The notes under the pieces were generated by a model. The model did not search any database and had not been told where the DNA came from. It was given only the letters and a program-made list of their open reading frames with translations. Shown in pieces: positions 27,201 to 36,282 of a stretch of 43,374 bases of DNA. The stretch spans positions 1 to 43,374 of the forward strand of contig CACGIB010000006.1 in assembly GCA_902573045.1 (NCBI GenBank), written 5' to 3'. Position 1 is the stretch's first letter; every line of letters starts with the position of its first letter. The translations under genes were made by a program, and so were the position numbers. This DNA comes from an uncultured Prochlorococcus sp. (GTDB taxonomy: Bacteria; Cyanobacteriota; Cyanobacteriia; PCC-6307; Cyanobiaceae).

Positions 27201-27461
27201 ATTTTTCGTTTTTACTAACTTTAGAAAATACTTCAAGATATGTAATTCACTCTCTGAAAGTTTCATAAATTCTGTTAAGGCATCATAATTTTTTTCATCA
27301 ATTTTTTTTGACAATTGAATAAAACTATCATGGTTTTCATTAACAAACCGTTCAGCAATCTGAGACGGAGTTAAACCCTGTTCAATTAATTCACCTGGAG
27401 CATTTTTCTCCCACTTTTCATAAAACCAAGAGAACCAATATTTTGCAGTATTATCTTCCAT
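27195..27461 (-). CDS. Small conserved helical protein, paralogue of the one at 37933-38250
   Basis: 88-aa acidic, mostly helical protein. Shared residues with the 105-aa protein at 37933-38250 run end to end: WFSWFYEKW vs WFKWLTSEL, SQIAERFVNENHDSF vs EDVAEEFISKNRNSI, EFMKLSESELHILKYF vs QFLKLTECEWHVFRIL. No named domain or enzyme motif is visible. It converges with the SDR gene and is divergent from murD. Confidence 0.7.
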   Translation of the reverse strand: MEDNTAKYWFSWFYEKWEKNAPGELIEQGLTPSQIAERFVNENHDSFIQLSKKIDEKNYDALTEFMKLSESELHILKYFLKLVKTKNL

Positions 27462-27561
27462 TAATTAACTTTTCTTTGGCGAATACTATAAATACTGAAG
27501 AAAGATCTCATGATTGAATTACCCCTTAAACACAATTAATATAAAAGCAATTATAAATTTA

Positions 27562-28992
27562 ATGATAGATAATCATTCAAGTAAAAGAAATATTAATCTT
27601 GTAGTTGGATTAGGTAAATCTGGATTTTGGGCTGCCAAGTATTTGAGAAGCATTAATAAGAGAGTAATTGTTTGGGAAAGTAAAGATGGAATAGAATTCT
27701 TAGAAAGAAAAACAGAATTAGAAGAGCTTAATATACTAGTTTCTCTGAATAAAGAATTTGTATTTGAAGAAATTCAACCTTTTGTTAAAGAGATCGAATC
27801 TGTTGTTGTAAGTCCATCAATACCTTATGACCATATAACTATTATTGAATTAAAAAAAAAGGGAATTAAAGTAATTGGAGAAATTAATGTTGCATGGGAA
27901 ATTTTAAAAGACACAAATTGGATAGGTATTACTGGCACTAATGGCAAGACTACTGTTACTCATCTACTAAGCCATATACTCTGCGATAATGGATTATATG
28001 CTCCTTTTGCAGGGAATATTGGTACGCCTTTATGTAAATATGCTCACTCCAAAAAACATAAAAAAATTGATTGGGTTGTAGCTGAATTAAGCAGTTATCA
28101 AATAGAAATATCTCCAGAAGTAAAACCTAATATTGGAATATGGACAACCTTCACAGAAGATCATCTTGAAAGACATAAAACACTTGAAAACTATTTCAAC
28201 ATAAAAAAAAGCTTGCTAGAAAAATCTGATTTTAGAATTTATAATTTTGACGATAAAAACCTAAGAAATCACTATAGTTCGCTATCAAGTGGGGTTTGGA
28301 TAACAACTAGTTCCGATAAATCAAATTTTATTCAATGCGATTATTGGATAGATGATCAAGCATACATTTTTGAGAGAGGAAAGAAATTATTGAAACTTGA
28401 ACATTTTTCTTTAAAAGGAATACATAATCTTCAAAATCTTTTATTGGTAATTGCAGCAGCAAGAAAAGTTGGATTATCTGGAAAGAAGATTAAAGATTCT
28501 TTATCTAATTACAAACAATTACCCCATAGGATGGAAACAATTTATAAAAATAATGAACTGGAAATCATTAATGATAGTAAAGCTACAAATTTTGACTCAT
28601 CTATTGCGGGAATAAGTTCAATTGAAGGTCAAATAATAATCATTGCTGGGGGCAGATTAAAAGGCAATGAATATAGTGAGTGGATCAAAGTTTTAAAGAA
28701 AAAAGTTAGATGTGTTTTCCTTTTTGGAGAAAGCTCAAAAGTCCTAAAAATGGCGCTTATTAATGAAGGATTTAAAAAAAATATTTTTGAATTTTCAGAA
28801 CTAAAAGAGCTTTTAAATTTTGTTTTTCATTATTTACAAAATAATAGGGTTGGAAAATTATTATTCTCACCTGCATGCTCTAGTTTTGATCAATTTAAAA
28901 ATTATGAAGAGCGTGGAGATTATTTCAAGAAACTAATAAGTGAAAAATTAAAGGTTAATAAATCCATTTTTTGTTCAAGTATCATTTCGTAA
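27562..28992 (+). CDS. murD: UDP-N-acetylmuramoylalanine-D-glutamate ligase MurD
   Basis: Adds D-glutamate to UDP-MurNAc-L-Ala in peptidoglycan synthesis. N-terminal UDP-binding block [20 protein letters not shown] loop [36 protein letters not shown] and the Mur C-terminal LPHRME motif plus [11 protein letters not shown] and IIAGGRLKG are all present. A TTG at 27514 would add 16 residues; I choose the ATG at 27562, directly before the conserved region, giving 476 aa. Confidence 0.95.
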   Translation: MIDNHSSKRNINLVVGLGKSGFWAAKYLRSINKRVIVWESKDGIEFLERKTELEELNILVSLNKEFVFEEIQPFVKEIESVVVSPSIPYDHITIIELKKKGIKVIGEINVAWEILKDTNWIGITGTNGKTTVTHLLSHILCDNGLYAPFAGNIGTPLCKYAHSKKHKKIDWVVAELSSYQIEISPEVKPNIGIWTTFTEDHLERHKTLENYFNIKKSLLEKSDFRIYNFDDKNLRNHYSSLSSGVWITTSSDKSNFIQCDYWIDDQAYIFERGKKLLKLEHFSLKGIHNLQNLLLVIAAARKVGLSGKKIKDSLSNYKQLPHRMETIYKNNELEIINDSKATNFDSSIAGISSIEGQIIIIAGGRLKGNEYSEWIKVLKKKVRCVFLFGESSKVLKMALINEGFKKNIFEFSELKELLNFVFHYLQNNRVGKLLFSPACSSFDQFKNYEERGDYFKKLISEKLKVNKSIFCSSIIS

Positions 28993-29078
28993 TGTTCAGG
29001 TCGGTCATCACAACCGTTTACCCTCTAGCAAATATTCACTTAATTAGTTAGATTTTGACTATAAATAAACTACTGGCA

Positions 29079-29393
29079 ATGAGTGAATCTAACAATTTAC
29101 CTCAAGCAATAAGTCATAAAAAATTAAGTTACTTAATGCTTAAGGCACAAAAGGATGCTCATTTTTCTGATGAATTAGCAGAAATAGAAAGCCTCGAAAA
29201 AAGAGAATTTGAAGAGTTAATAAACAATTGGGAAGCTTCAACTAAGAAGGTAGTTAATGAGTTATCAAAAAGAAAAGAAAATTTACTAAAAGATAAATCA
29301 CCAAATTCTTTAATTGCACTTGGTGCTATGGAAGTTCACCTTAATATGGCTTTGCAAGCCTTAAATGCATTTAATAAAGGAGTTGATGGGTAA
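29079..29393 (+). CDS. Small conserved hypothetical protein
   Basis: 104-aa protein from the ATG at 29079 (a TTG at 29055 would add eight residues). It is soluble and alpha-helical, rich in Glu, Lys and Leu, with predicted coiled-coil-like stretch ELAEIESLEKREFEELINNW in the middle. No family recognised. It lies between murD and the convergent pirin gene. Confidence 0.6.
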   Translation: MSESNNLPQAISHKKLSYLMLKAQKDAHFSDELAEIESLEKREFEELINNWEASTKKVVNELSKRKENLLKDKSPNSLIALGAMEVHLNMALQALNAFNKGVDG

Positions 29394-29407
29394 AAGTAAC
29401 CGATATA

Positions 29408-30139
29408 TTATAATGAAGGCATCGAAAATAAGAGAAAATCTAAGTCTTTTTCAGTATCTATATAGACATCATCATAATAATTAACTTCAAAACCCAAGCC
29501 ATCTCCAGATTCGAGAAATATATTTGAATTAGAGTCTTTACTTTTTAATAAAAGATTACCTTCTATTATTTGTATCCAATTATATTTATCGATTTTTAAT
29601 GGCAATTTTTTTTCTTTAATTGGCTTATATTTACAACGCCACAAAGAGATACTTTGATTTAGAAAAAGCTTATTATTCTTACCATCTTTGTAATTAAAAA
29701 TAAGATTTTCCCACAACTTTTCATTTAATGAAATTTGATCATATCGCGGTTTGATATTTTCTTTTTGAGGGTATATCCAAATCTGGAACAACTTACAGTT
29801 CTCATTTTCTTCATTCTTCTCGCTATGAGAGATTCCAGTACCTGCAGAGATAACTTGTACTTCATCTTTGTGAATTTTTCCAAAATTGTTTAAAGAGTCT
29901 CTATGAGTTATTGCTCCTTTTGTTACGACAGTAATTATTTCCATATTTGCATGAGAATGTGTATTAAATCCTGCATTAGGAGAAATAATATCTTCGTTTA
30001 TAACTCTAATTTTCCCAAAATTATCCCATTTTGGATCTCTATGCTCTGCGAAAGAAAATGAATGCATCGAATTTAGCCATTCTCTAGTCGATCTAAATCT
30101 TTCGTGAGATTTCCTTATTTTAATTATTTTCAAAGACAT
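29408..30139 (-). CDS. Pirin-family cupin (quercetinase-like)
   Basis: 243-aa bicupin. The N-terminal cupin holds the pirin metal motif: HSHANMEIITVVTKGAITHR, then GTGISHSEKNEE, giving three His and one Glu ligand. An opening block SFSFAEHRDPKWDNFGKIRV is diagnostic for bacterial pirin-like proteins (YhaK/YhhW), some of which have quercetin dioxygenase activity. Its natural substrate here is unknown. The second cupin is more degenerate. Confidence 0.88.
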   Translation of the reverse strand: MSLKIIKIRKSHERFRSTREWLNSMHSFSFAEHRDPKWDNFGKIRVINEDIISPNAGFNTHSHANMEIITVVTKGAITHRDSLNNFGKIHKDEVQVISAGTGISHSEKNEENENCKLFQIWIYPQKENIKPRYDQISLNEKLWENLIFNYKDGKNNKLFLNQSISLWRCKYKPIKEKKLPLKIDKYNWIQIIEGNLLLKSKDSNSNIFLESGDGLGFEVNYYDDVYIDTEKDLDFLLFSMPSL

Positions 30140-30224
30140 AAATACTAAGAAATAAACATGGTGTATTTGTAAATTTAATATTTTTGAAAATTATAAATTA
30201 TGAATAAATGAAATTACTTTTTAT

Positions 30225-30353
30225 TTATTTGTTTATTTTACTTTGTGCTTTATTTGCTTTATAAATTATTTTTTTTGCTTCTTCTCTTGTAGAACATTTT
30301 TCAGCCTCAACATTCAAGTTTTTTAGTTTATTTAATTGCTTTGAAATTTTCAT
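30225..30353 (-). CDS. Small basic helical protein (42 aa)
   Basis: ORF of 42 residues starting MKISKQLNKLKNLNVEAEKC, followed by STREEAKKIIYKANKAQ. Strongly Lys-rich, mostly helical, soluble, one Cys. It sits between the pirin and DUF1643 genes on the same strand. Composition looks like a real protein, but the family is unknown. Confidence 0.45.
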   Translation of the reverse strand: MKISKQLNKLKNLNVEAEKCSTREEAKKIIYKANKAQSKINK

Positions 30354-30436
30354 TTTAGGTTAACCTAGCAAATAGAAATTAACACATATTTAATGGAATA
30401 GCTAAAAATACTGGTTTTTGAATTGAGCCTTACTAC

Positions 30437-30973
30437 CTAAAAATAAGATTGGAGGATGGAATTATCAGAACAATATAGAGGGTGTATTGGATTATCTTTG
30501 ATTGTTTTCTTAATTAAAAGCGGTCCAAGAGGATTATCAAAATTATTTTTCCTAATTGAGTTATATTGCATTATTTTTTTTGATATTCTTTTATTTCTAT
30601 TTAGAAATTTACCTTTGTTACCCCAACCTAACCATAAATCACAATTTTTACTTTCAGACCAGTGTTTTAAGTTTTTATAAATATGATTATTGTTTAGATA
30701 ACCCACAGGGTTTTTATGTTTAAAAAGTTTTTCTGGTTTGCTTGAAATAAGAGCAAATAGATTTATTAATTTTACTTTGCCGTAATTATTTTTTTTCGAA
30801 ATTTTGATTATCTTTTTTGTTGTGTTGTCCAAGAAAACTTCATCCGATAATGAGGGATTTAAACCAATAAAGATAATCTCTTTTTTAGATTTAGAAATCT
30901 TATAACTTAAACTCCATCTATATAGTTTGTTAGCACTTATTAAACAATTTCTTTCTAGAAATAAATTATTCAA
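30437..30973 (-). CDS. DUF1643-family protein
   Basis: 178-aa protein starting at TTG. DUF1643 hallmarks: RWSLSYKI with the following EIIFIGLNPSLSDE (I-x-L-N-P-S), DNTTKKIIKISKKNNYGKV, LINLFAL, and WGNKGKF, ending in GPLLIKKTIKDNPIHPLYCS. The biochemical function of the family is unknown. Its TTG overlaps the TGA of the DUF2214 gene by 2 nt, so it is probably coupled. Confidence 0.8.
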   Translation of the reverse strand: MNNLFLERNCLISANKLYRWSLSYKISKSKKEIIFIGLNPSLSDEVFLDNTTKKIIKISKKNNYGKVKLINLFALISSKPEKLFKHKNPVGYLNNNHIYKNLKHWSESKNCDLWLGWGNKGKFLNRNKRISKKIMQYNSIRKNNFDNPLGPLLIKKTIKDNPIHPLYCSDNSILQSYF

Positions 30974-31455
30974 CCTAAACCTACACCTCTAGCCATGAGA
31001 GTGGCAAACAAAGGTATTGTTGCAAAACCCACTAATTCAGTAGTAATGATTAGTCTGAACCTCTTAACTAGATTTTCAGATATTTCAGGTAATTTATTCT
31101 TACTTAATGGAATGGCCCATAAGATATAGGTTGTTGTTGGATATAAAGAAAGTAATCCCACCAGAATGTAAAGAGAGACTTTTATCCAAAAAACAGGATT
31201 TCCTGTATAAAAATCACCTCCTTGACCAAAATACTTAACACGCAAAATCCCAGTAACCAATATTGCAACTCCTGCCAAACCATAGACCACATCAGCTATT
31301 ATCATTGAAATCGTCTCATTTCTATTAAGATCAACTTTGAGAGTCAATCTTTCAAATAAAAGAGAACCAAAACACAATATAATTCCTAAATAATGAACAT
31401 ATGCTACTAATGCACTTTTAGCAATTTCACCTGTTAATAAAGTTCCTAATAACAT
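30970..31455 (-). CDS. DUF2214-like four-helix membrane protein
   Basis: 161-aa integral membrane protein with four hydrophobic helices (about residues 11-31, 53-72, 86-107, 139-157). AYVHYLGIILCFGSLLFER is the family-like first helix with a His that could bind haem, and FGQGGDFYTGNPVFWIKVSL is a characteristic loop. Role unknown. It is upstream of and overlapping with the DUF1643 gene. Confidence 0.75.
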   Translation of the reverse strand: MLLGTLLTGEIAKSALVAYVHYLGIILCFGSLLFERLTLKVDLNRNETISMIIADVVYGLAGVAILVTGILRVKYFGQGGDFYTGNPVFWIKVSLYILVGLLSLYPTTTYILWAIPLSKNKLPEISENLVKRFRLIITTELVGFATIPLFATLMARGVGLG

Positions 31456-31543
31456 TTTCTAGTCAAAATTTATACAATACTAACCACCAAATAAAGAATT
31501 TGTTTAGAAAATAGAATAAACAATAAAAAGCAAGTTATCGATT

Positions 31544-32293
31544 CTAGGACTCTAAAAACCTTTTTTGACCATCTTCAAAAAAATCCTTTTTATTCCACAC
31601 TTCGATTACATCTGGAAAATGTTTTTCCATACAATTATCACAGACCCCATGACTGAATCTAATATCACTAATTTTCGAAAGATATTTTTCTAAATGCATC
31701 CAATCGCCCTCCTTATTTTTCACTTCTCTGCAATATGAACAGACAGATAAAATACCTTCCTGTTTGTGCAAGTTAGACAATGCATCTAGCAAGTTTAATG
31801 ACTTTTTTCTAAGCTCTAAAAATGAAACTATTTGCTTGGATAATAATTCCATAATATTGAATTGTTGTGTAGTTAGATTTCCTGGCTTTCTGTCTATTAC
31901 ACAAAGAGTTCCAAGTTTATTACCATCACTATTTCTAAGAGGAAAACCTGCATAAAAACGAATCTTGGGATCTCCTGTTACCAATGGATTATTTATAAAT
32001 CTTTCATCTTGGAAAGCATCATGAATAATTAATGGACTATTTTCTTTTATTGCATGGGTACAAAAAGACCAATCTCTTCTAGTTTCTGATATTTGAAGTC
32101 CTATTTTGGATTTAAACCATTGTTTATCTTTGTCTACCAAAGTCATTAAAGAAATAGGCACATTACAGGTTGTAGCAGCAATTTTTGTAATATCGTCATA
32201 ACATGATTCAGGCTTGGTTCCCAAAATCCTATATTCTGCTAAAGCTTTTAATCTTCTTTCCTCTTCTTCTTTTTTTGATACAAGATTCTGCAT
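31544..32293 (-). CDS. GAF-domain protein with C-terminal Cys-rich extension
   Basis: 249-aa soluble signalling-type protein. GAF domain at about residues 27-165 (ITKIAATTCNVPISLMTLVD, SETRRDWSFCTHAI, RFYAGFPLRNSDGNKLGTLC), the type often seen in front of cyclic-nucleotide or kinase domains. A short coiled segment leads to a Cys cluster: SVCSYCREVKNKEGDWMHLE and FSHGVCDNCMEKHFP, two C-x2-C pairs consistent with a small zinc or redox module also found at the end of other bacterial GAF/PAS proteins. No output enzyme domain is attached. Confidence 0.82.
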   Translation of the reverse strand: MQNLVSKKEEEERRLKALAEYRILGTKPESCYDDITKIAATTCNVPISLMTLVDKDKQWFKSKIGLQISETRRDWSFCTHAIKENSPLIIHDAFQDERFINNPLVTGDPKIRFYAGFPLRNSDGNKLGTLCVIDRKPGNLTTQQFNIMELLSKQIVSFLELRKKSLNLLDALSNLHKQEGILSVCSYCREVKNKEGDWMHLEKYLSKISDIRFSHGVCDNCMEKHFPDVIEVWNKKDFFEDGQKRFLES

Positions 32294-32382
32294 TAATCTT
32301 CACCAATAATTAAAACTTTAAAATTAAAGTTTCTTCAAAAAACTTTTTCCGTCTAATACTTAATAAAAAAAAGATAAACTTA

Positions 32383-32442
32383 TTGATTTGTTACTTTCTG
32401 ATTTATTACTTATTAATTTATTACTTAATGATTTAACTTTGA
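32383..32442. repeat. Four imperfect 15-bp tandem repeats
   Basis: Units TTGATTTGTTACTTT, CTGATTTATTACTTA, TTAATTTATTACTTA and ATGATTTAACTTTGA follow each other exactly every 15 nt. The array straddles the stop codon of the minus-strand flavoprotein gene at 32425. On the minus strand, in another frame, the first three units spell Ser-Asn-Lys-x-x pentapeptides. Likely a small slippage-generated minisatellite. Confidence 0.6.
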
Positions 32443-33657
32443 GACTGCCATCCCAGCGATCCATCCACTTGTCCAACAATGTTGAAAATTAAATCCACCA
32501 GTGATCCCATCAACATCCAAAACTTCTCCAGAAAAAAATAACCCTGGACAAATTAAGCTCTCCATACTTTTAAAATTAACCTCATTAATTTTTACGCCTC
32601 CGGAAGTAACAAATTCCTCTCCAAATGGACCTTTGCCCGAAATTATATATTTATCCCTCATTAATATATTTATCATTTTCTCTCTTTCATCGGCCAGTAA
32701 ATCAGCCCACTTTTTCTCTTTATCAATACCTATTTTCTTTAATAAAAAAATCCATAATCTTTTTGTTAATAGTGGAACAGGTCTACTGTTAATCAGATTC
32801 GCCTTGCCTTTATTTAATCTTAAATAACTAACTTTTTCTTTTAACTCCATATAATTTAAAGAAGACCATTTAATGATCAGATTAAATTTATATTTTTGGC
32901 TATAAAGTTCCCTTGCTGCTATTGATGAAAGTTTTAATACTGCTGGGCCACTAAAACCCCAATGAGTTATTAGTAAATCGCCTCTATTTTGAAAATTCTT
33001 ATTATTTAATTTAATTTCTATATCTATGCCCTTTATAGATACCCCACTACATTCATCCAAATTTGGTTCTTTTGTAGAAAAAGTAAAAAGCGATGGTACA
33101 GGTTTAATAATGTTGTGTCCAAGATTTTGAGCTAATTTATATCCGCTTGGATTACCTCCAGTTGAAAGAATAATATTTTTTGAAATTACCTTTGTTTTTT
33201 TAAGACTAAAAATATTGAATATATTATCTGGGGTTTTTGTAATTTCTTTTACAAAAAATTTTGTTAATATCTCAACGTTTTTTGATAAAGCACTTTTTCT
33301 CAAACAATCAATAACATCTGAAGAAGAATTAGACGCTGGGAATACTCTTAGATCTTCCTCAATTTTTAATTTTAACCCTTTTTTCTCAAACCAATCATAT
33401 ACATCTCCAGCTGCAAAACGATTAAATGATTCCAAGAGCTGAATTCCACCTCTGGGGTAATTATTAACAAGTTCATTCGGTATCCATGTTGCATTAGTGA
33501 CGTTACATCTTCCCCCACCACTAATCCTTACTTTCTCCAAAAGTTTTGAAGTACCTTCAAGAATTATTATTCTTTTTACTCCATGTTCAGCAGCAGTTAT
33601 TGCTGTCATAAAACCGGCTGCACCGCCTCCTACAACTGCTAAATCAAAAGGTTCCAA
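32425..33657 (-). CDS. HI0933/BaiN-like FAD-dependent oxidoreductase
   Basis: 410-aa flavoprotein from a TTG start. Rossmann FAD loop FDLAVVGGGAAGFMTAITAA at the N-terminus, RISGGGRCNVTNATW, IILSTGGNPSGYKLAQ, THWGFSGPAVLKLSS and the closing GEVLDVDGITGGFNFQHCWT are all HI0933/YhiN signatures. Reaction in cyanobacteria unknown. Last codons lie in a tandem-repeat tract. Confidence 0.9.
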   Translation of the reverse strand: MEPFDLAVVGGGAAGFMTAITAAEHGVKRIIILEGTSKLLEKVRISGGGRCNVTNATWIPNELVNNYPRGGIQLLESFNRFAAGDVYDWFEKKGLKLKIEEDLRVFPASNSSSDVIDCLRKSALSKNVEILTKFFVKEITKTPDNIFNIFSLKKTKVISKNIILSTGGNPSGYKLAQNLGHNIIKPVPSLFTFSTKEPNLDECSGVSIKGIDIEIKLNNKNFQNRGDLLITHWGFSGPAVLKLSSIAARELYSQKYKFNLIIKWSSLNYMELKEKVSYLRLNKGKANLINSRPVPLLTKRLWIFLLKKIGIDKEKKWADLLADEREKMINILMRDKYIISGKGPFGEEFVTSGGVKINEVNFKSMESLICPGLFFSGEVLDVDGITGGFNFQHCWTSGWIAGMAVSKLNH

Positions 33658-33844
33658 AAACTTATTATTTAATATGCTTCAATCTGATAATAGCAAGGAG
33701 TTACAAAGAAAAATTACTTCAAAAACCATAAAACAAAATAAAAAAAAAACTTTAAAACTATATAATAAATAGGTGCAATTCACTAATTTTAAAATTTCTA
33801 AAAAAATCAACGCAGTCATTATTTTTATGCTTTAACTTAATTAA

Positions 33845-34081
33845 ATGAGCTCAGTATTCTCTTACGTTAAATATTCTGAGGCCAGTTTTCCTATGACTGG
33901 TCAATATACTGCTCTTCTTTTAATAACTTCTGTTATTTGGGTTCTACTTTGGTTTGGATATAGACAAAATAAGATAAATGACGAGATCAAGAAAAAAGAA
34001 AAAGAAGAAAGAATTAATGCGAAAGTTAAAAGAAGAGAAAAGTTGGAGAGTTTGTACCCTAGCAATAAAAAAACTGTTTAG
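33845..34081 (+). CDS. Small single-helix protein with charged tail (78 aa)
   Basis: ATG start. One membrane helix at about residues 20-39 (YTALLLITSVIWVLLWFGY), then a very basic/acidic Lys-Glu tail (KINDEIKKKEKEERINAKVK) that probably forms a cytoplasmic or stromal coiled helix. No named family. First of a run of small plus-strand membrane ORFs. Confidence 0.6.
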   Translation: MSSVFSYVKYSEASFPMTGQYTALLLITSVIWVLLWFGYRQNKINDEIKKKEKEERINAKVKRREKLESLYPSNKKTV

Positions 34082-34104
34082 AATAAATAATTACTAAGTA
34101 AATT

Positions 34105-34203
34105 ATGAAAAATAATAATTTCAAATCATTAATTCAGTACTTACCGGGGATTTTGATTCTTATTTATGTATTCTTTTTAGCATTTACTCAATTTATAAAA
34201 TAA
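34105..34203 (+). CDS. Very small hydrophobic protein (32 aa)
   Basis: ATG ORF of 32 residues: MKNNNFKSLIQYLPGILILI and further hydrophobic residues to a FIK end. A single membrane helix at about residues 12-29. It begins 23 nt after the previous gene and ends 21 nt before the EamA gene. Comparable in size to small photosystem subunits, but no known subunit sequence is recognised. Confidence 0.4.
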   Translation: MKNNNFKSLIQYLPGILILIYVFFLAFTQFIK

Positions 34204-34224
34204 AATTTATAAAAATTATACGTT

Positions 34225-35097
34225 TTGATTGGAATCCTTTCTGCTTTTGGAGCTGCTACATCTTGGACTTATGCGTGCTTTATTTGGCGCTCGCAAACTC
34301 AAAAATATAGATCAATAGATATTAATTTAATAAAAAATATAATTGCTTTTTTAGTTTTTATTCCTGCTTTTATTAATCTAAATTCTATAACTGAATTAAA
34401 AAACATAATTATCCTACTAATTAGTGGGATAATAGGTATTGGTTTAGGTGATACTTTCTACCTAAAGTCATTACAAACAATTGGCACAAGAAAAACTTTA
34501 TCTATAGAAACTCTTTCTCCGTTAATGGCTGCTTTTTCAGGAGAAATTTTTATTAATGAAAATTTAACAACTAAATCATGGGTTGGAATATTCATAGTAT
34601 CGATTTCCTTATTCATAATTCTCAAAAAAGGTAACGATTTTAAAGTGAAAAACCCCCCTTTCTCAGAAAAAAATAACTTTAAGATTTTTACTTTTCCTTT
34701 TTTATCAGTTTTATGTGCTGTTCTTGGAGGTCTTTTTTCAAGGATGGTTTTCCTTCAAAGCAATTTATCTCCTTTCCTTACAACTGAGATAAGATTATTA
34801 GGTGCAATAATTTTTTTGATTATTCTAAAAGGATTTAAGATTAATTTTTTCTTAAAAAACATAGAAAAAAAGCAACAAAAAAGATTTTTGATTTCAATAA
34901 TTCTTGGAACAAATATAGGAATATTGCTACAACAAGTTGTTTTTAAAACCCTTCCCATAGGAGTAGGATGGGCTTTATTAAGCACATCTCCAGTAATATC
35001 CTTATTTTTTGCTAAGAATGAGGAAAGAGAAATTACCAAAAAAATAATATTTTTTACTTGTTTTTTATTTTTTGGCTTGACATTGATAATTCTTTAA
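34225..35097 (+). CDS. EamA/DMT-family transporter
   Basis: 290-aa inner-membrane protein with about ten hydrophobic helices in two EamA repeats, starting from TTG (MIGILSAFGAATSWTYACFI). Blocks such as GLGDTFYLKSLQTIGTRKTL and ETLSPLMAAFSGEIFINENL are typical of the first repeat, and the second starts VLCAVLGGLFSRMVFLQSN. Such proteins export or import small metabolites; the substrate cannot be told. Confidence 0.85.
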   Translation: MIGILSAFGAATSWTYACFIWRSQTQKYRSIDINLIKNIIAFLVFIPAFINLNSITELKNIIILLISGIIGIGLGDTFYLKSLQTIGTRKTLSIETLSPLMAAFSGEIFINENLTTKSWVGIFIVSISLFIILKKGNDFKVKNPPFSEKNNFKIFTFPFLSVLCAVLGGLFSRMVFLQSNLSPFLTTEIRLLGAIIFLIILKGFKINFFLKNIEKKQQKRFLISIILGTNIGILLQQVVFKTLPIGVGWALLSTSPVISLFFAKNEEREITKKIIFFTCFLFFGLTLIIL

Positions 35098-35174
35098 TAA
35101 CTAAGTTAATGTAAAAAATACTCATGTTAATAGAAATAAGATTAAATAAAATTATCCTATAAACACTCAAAATA

Positions 35175-35297
35175 ATGAAAATTTTAAAGAAAAAAAGACT
35201 TGGTACATTTGAGGTTTATCTTATTTTTCTAAGCTGCATTTATGCAGGCTTTATAGGTTATAAATCTCTATTAAATGTTTTATTTACTTGGAATTAA
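35175..35297 (+). CDS. Very small membrane protein (40 aa)
   Basis: ORF begins MKILKKKRLGTFEVYLIFLS: a basic N-terminus then one helix at about residues 12-34, ending LFTWN. It overlaps the end of the convergent 44-aa gene by 4 nt. Length and positive N-terminus are consistent with a real single-pass protein; not recognised. Confidence 0.4.
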   Translation: MKILKKKRLGTFEVYLIFLSCIYAGFIGYKSLLNVLFTWN

Positions 35298-35428
35298 TTA
35301 ATTCTTTCTAATGATTTAATCAACTTACCACCATCTTGGTCATCATCATCATTTGAAGCAAAAAATAAGAAAAATATACCTAGAGAAGCTATAGATAGCG
35401 AAATTGATAATACAGAAAGCTCATCCAT
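35294..35428 (-). CDS. Small membrane protein with acidic DDDDQDGG tail (44 aa)
   Basis: Reverse-strand ORF: MDELSVLSISLSIASLGIFF then LFFASNDDDDQDGGKLIKSL. One helix at about residues 6-24 followed by an acidic stretch. The DDDDQDGGK motif is shared with the 59-aa protein at 36564-36743 (DDDNDDQDGGML). No named family; the shared tail makes it likely to be real. Confidence 0.5.
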   Translation of the reverse strand: MDELSVLSISLSIASLGIFFLFFASNDDDDQDGGKLIKSLERIN

Positions 35429-35546
35429 AAATTAAAATTTTTTTAATGATAAACGAAAAAAAATAAAAGACAGTAAAGAAATACACATTCTCGAAAATAA
35501 AAATTTCTTTTATTTGTAAAATAAAAAAACACATCCGAACTATTTC

Positions 35547-35822
35547 GTGAAAGTTATAATCACTTCCCCTTGTAGTGCAAGCACAATAATTCAGTATGGA
35601 ATAAAAAGTTGGCCTATTTGGGAATGTGAGCCAAGTAAATTTCAATGGAATTACGATGATAAAGAAATTTGCTTAATTATTGAAGGTCAAGCGACAATAA
35701 GTACCCAAAACGGAGACATATACAAAATTAAAGCTGGAGATCTAGTTGAATTTCCTGCTGGATTTTACTGCGAATGGGAGGTGATCAAAAGCATTAAAAA
35801 ACATTATCGATTGGGTAACTAA
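35547..35822 (+). CDS. Small cupin-domain protein (DUF861/cupin_3 type)
   Basis: 91-aa single-domain cupin from a GTG start. Core: WECEPSKFQWNYDDKEICLI, then IEGQATISTQNGDIYKIKAG and DLVEFPAGFYCEWEV, matching the cupin_3/ureidoglycolate-type domain often annotated DUF861. The usual metal-binding His positions are mostly replaced, so it may be non-metal or bind a small ligand. Function unknown. Confidence 0.78.
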   Translation: MKVIITSPCSASTIIQYGIKSWPIWECEPSKFQWNYDDKEICLIIEGQATISTQNGDIYKIKAGDLVEFPAGFYCEWEVIKSIKKHYRLGN

Positions 35823-35913
35823 ATTTAAGAAAAAAGATTTTTCTTTCTTTACTGTTAAGTCAATGCAGATAAAATATGGTTAATAAATAATTTTCAAAAG
35901 GGGAACTAATATC

Positions 35914-36084
35914 ATGCCTTTTACTGATCAAGAATATTTTGAGGTTATCGAAAAAAACGAAATAGTAAAAAAGGCCTTTGAAAATATTAAGCAAATTTGC
36001 ATTAATTTACAAGAAGAAACGAATTGTCCTGAAGAGGATCTAAAAGATTTTCTTGAGTTTATTTCTAAACAATGGAATAAGTAA
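35914..36084 (+). CDS. Small acidic helical protein (56 aa)
   Basis: ATG ORF with a clear purine-rich AAAAGGGGAA ribosome site 8-10 nt upstream. Sequence MPFTDQEYFEVIEKNEIVKK and INLQEETNCPEEDLKDFLEF is soluble, acidic and helical with two Cys. No named family. The good ribosome site supports translation. Confidence 0.55.
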   Translation: MPFTDQEYFEVIEKNEIVKKAFENIKQICINLQEETNCPEEDLKDFLEFISKQWNK

Positions 36085-36107
36085 TAATTAACAAGCCTTT
36101 AAAAAAT

Positions 36108-36149
36108 ACTAAATTTAAAATTTCAATTTAGTTTACTGACAGAATCAGT
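36108..36149. terminator. Two hairpins between convergent small genes
   Basis: ACTAAATT/AATTTAGT (36108-36115 and 36125-36132, loop 9) and ACTGA/TCAGT (36135-36139 and 36145-36149, loop 5) lie between the plus-strand gene ending at 36084 and the minus-strand gene ending at 36151. Weak, AT-rich; a bidirectional termination region is a reasonable reading. Confidence 0.3.
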
Positions 36150-36150
36150 T

Positions 36151-36282
36151 CTAATCTAATTCCTTTTTTGGTTTTGTATTGATACTGGAAGTTCCTTTAG
36201 CCGCAGAAACAAAGAAAAAGAAACCTACAATTCCTGATATACCAAATATCGCAGCCAAAGGATCAAAAGTGAAAGAAAACAT
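36151..36282 (-). CDS. Small hydrophobic protein (43 aa)
   Basis: From the ATG at 36282: MFSFTFDPLAAIFGISGIVG then FFFFVSAAKGTSSIN and a charged KPKKELD end. One glycine-rich helix. A TTG at 36333 would add 17 residues but the ATG is more credible. It resembles small cyanobacterial single-helix proteins in style only; not identified. Confidence 0.5.
   Translation of the reverse strand: MFSFTFDPLAAIFGISGIVGFFFFVSAAKGTSSINTKPKKELD

Noticed and set aside
35421..35645. 74-aa minus-strand ORF over the cupin gene
   Set aside because: Overlaps the cupin start on the other strand and has low-complexity Phe/Ile-rich content; the cupin is far better supported.
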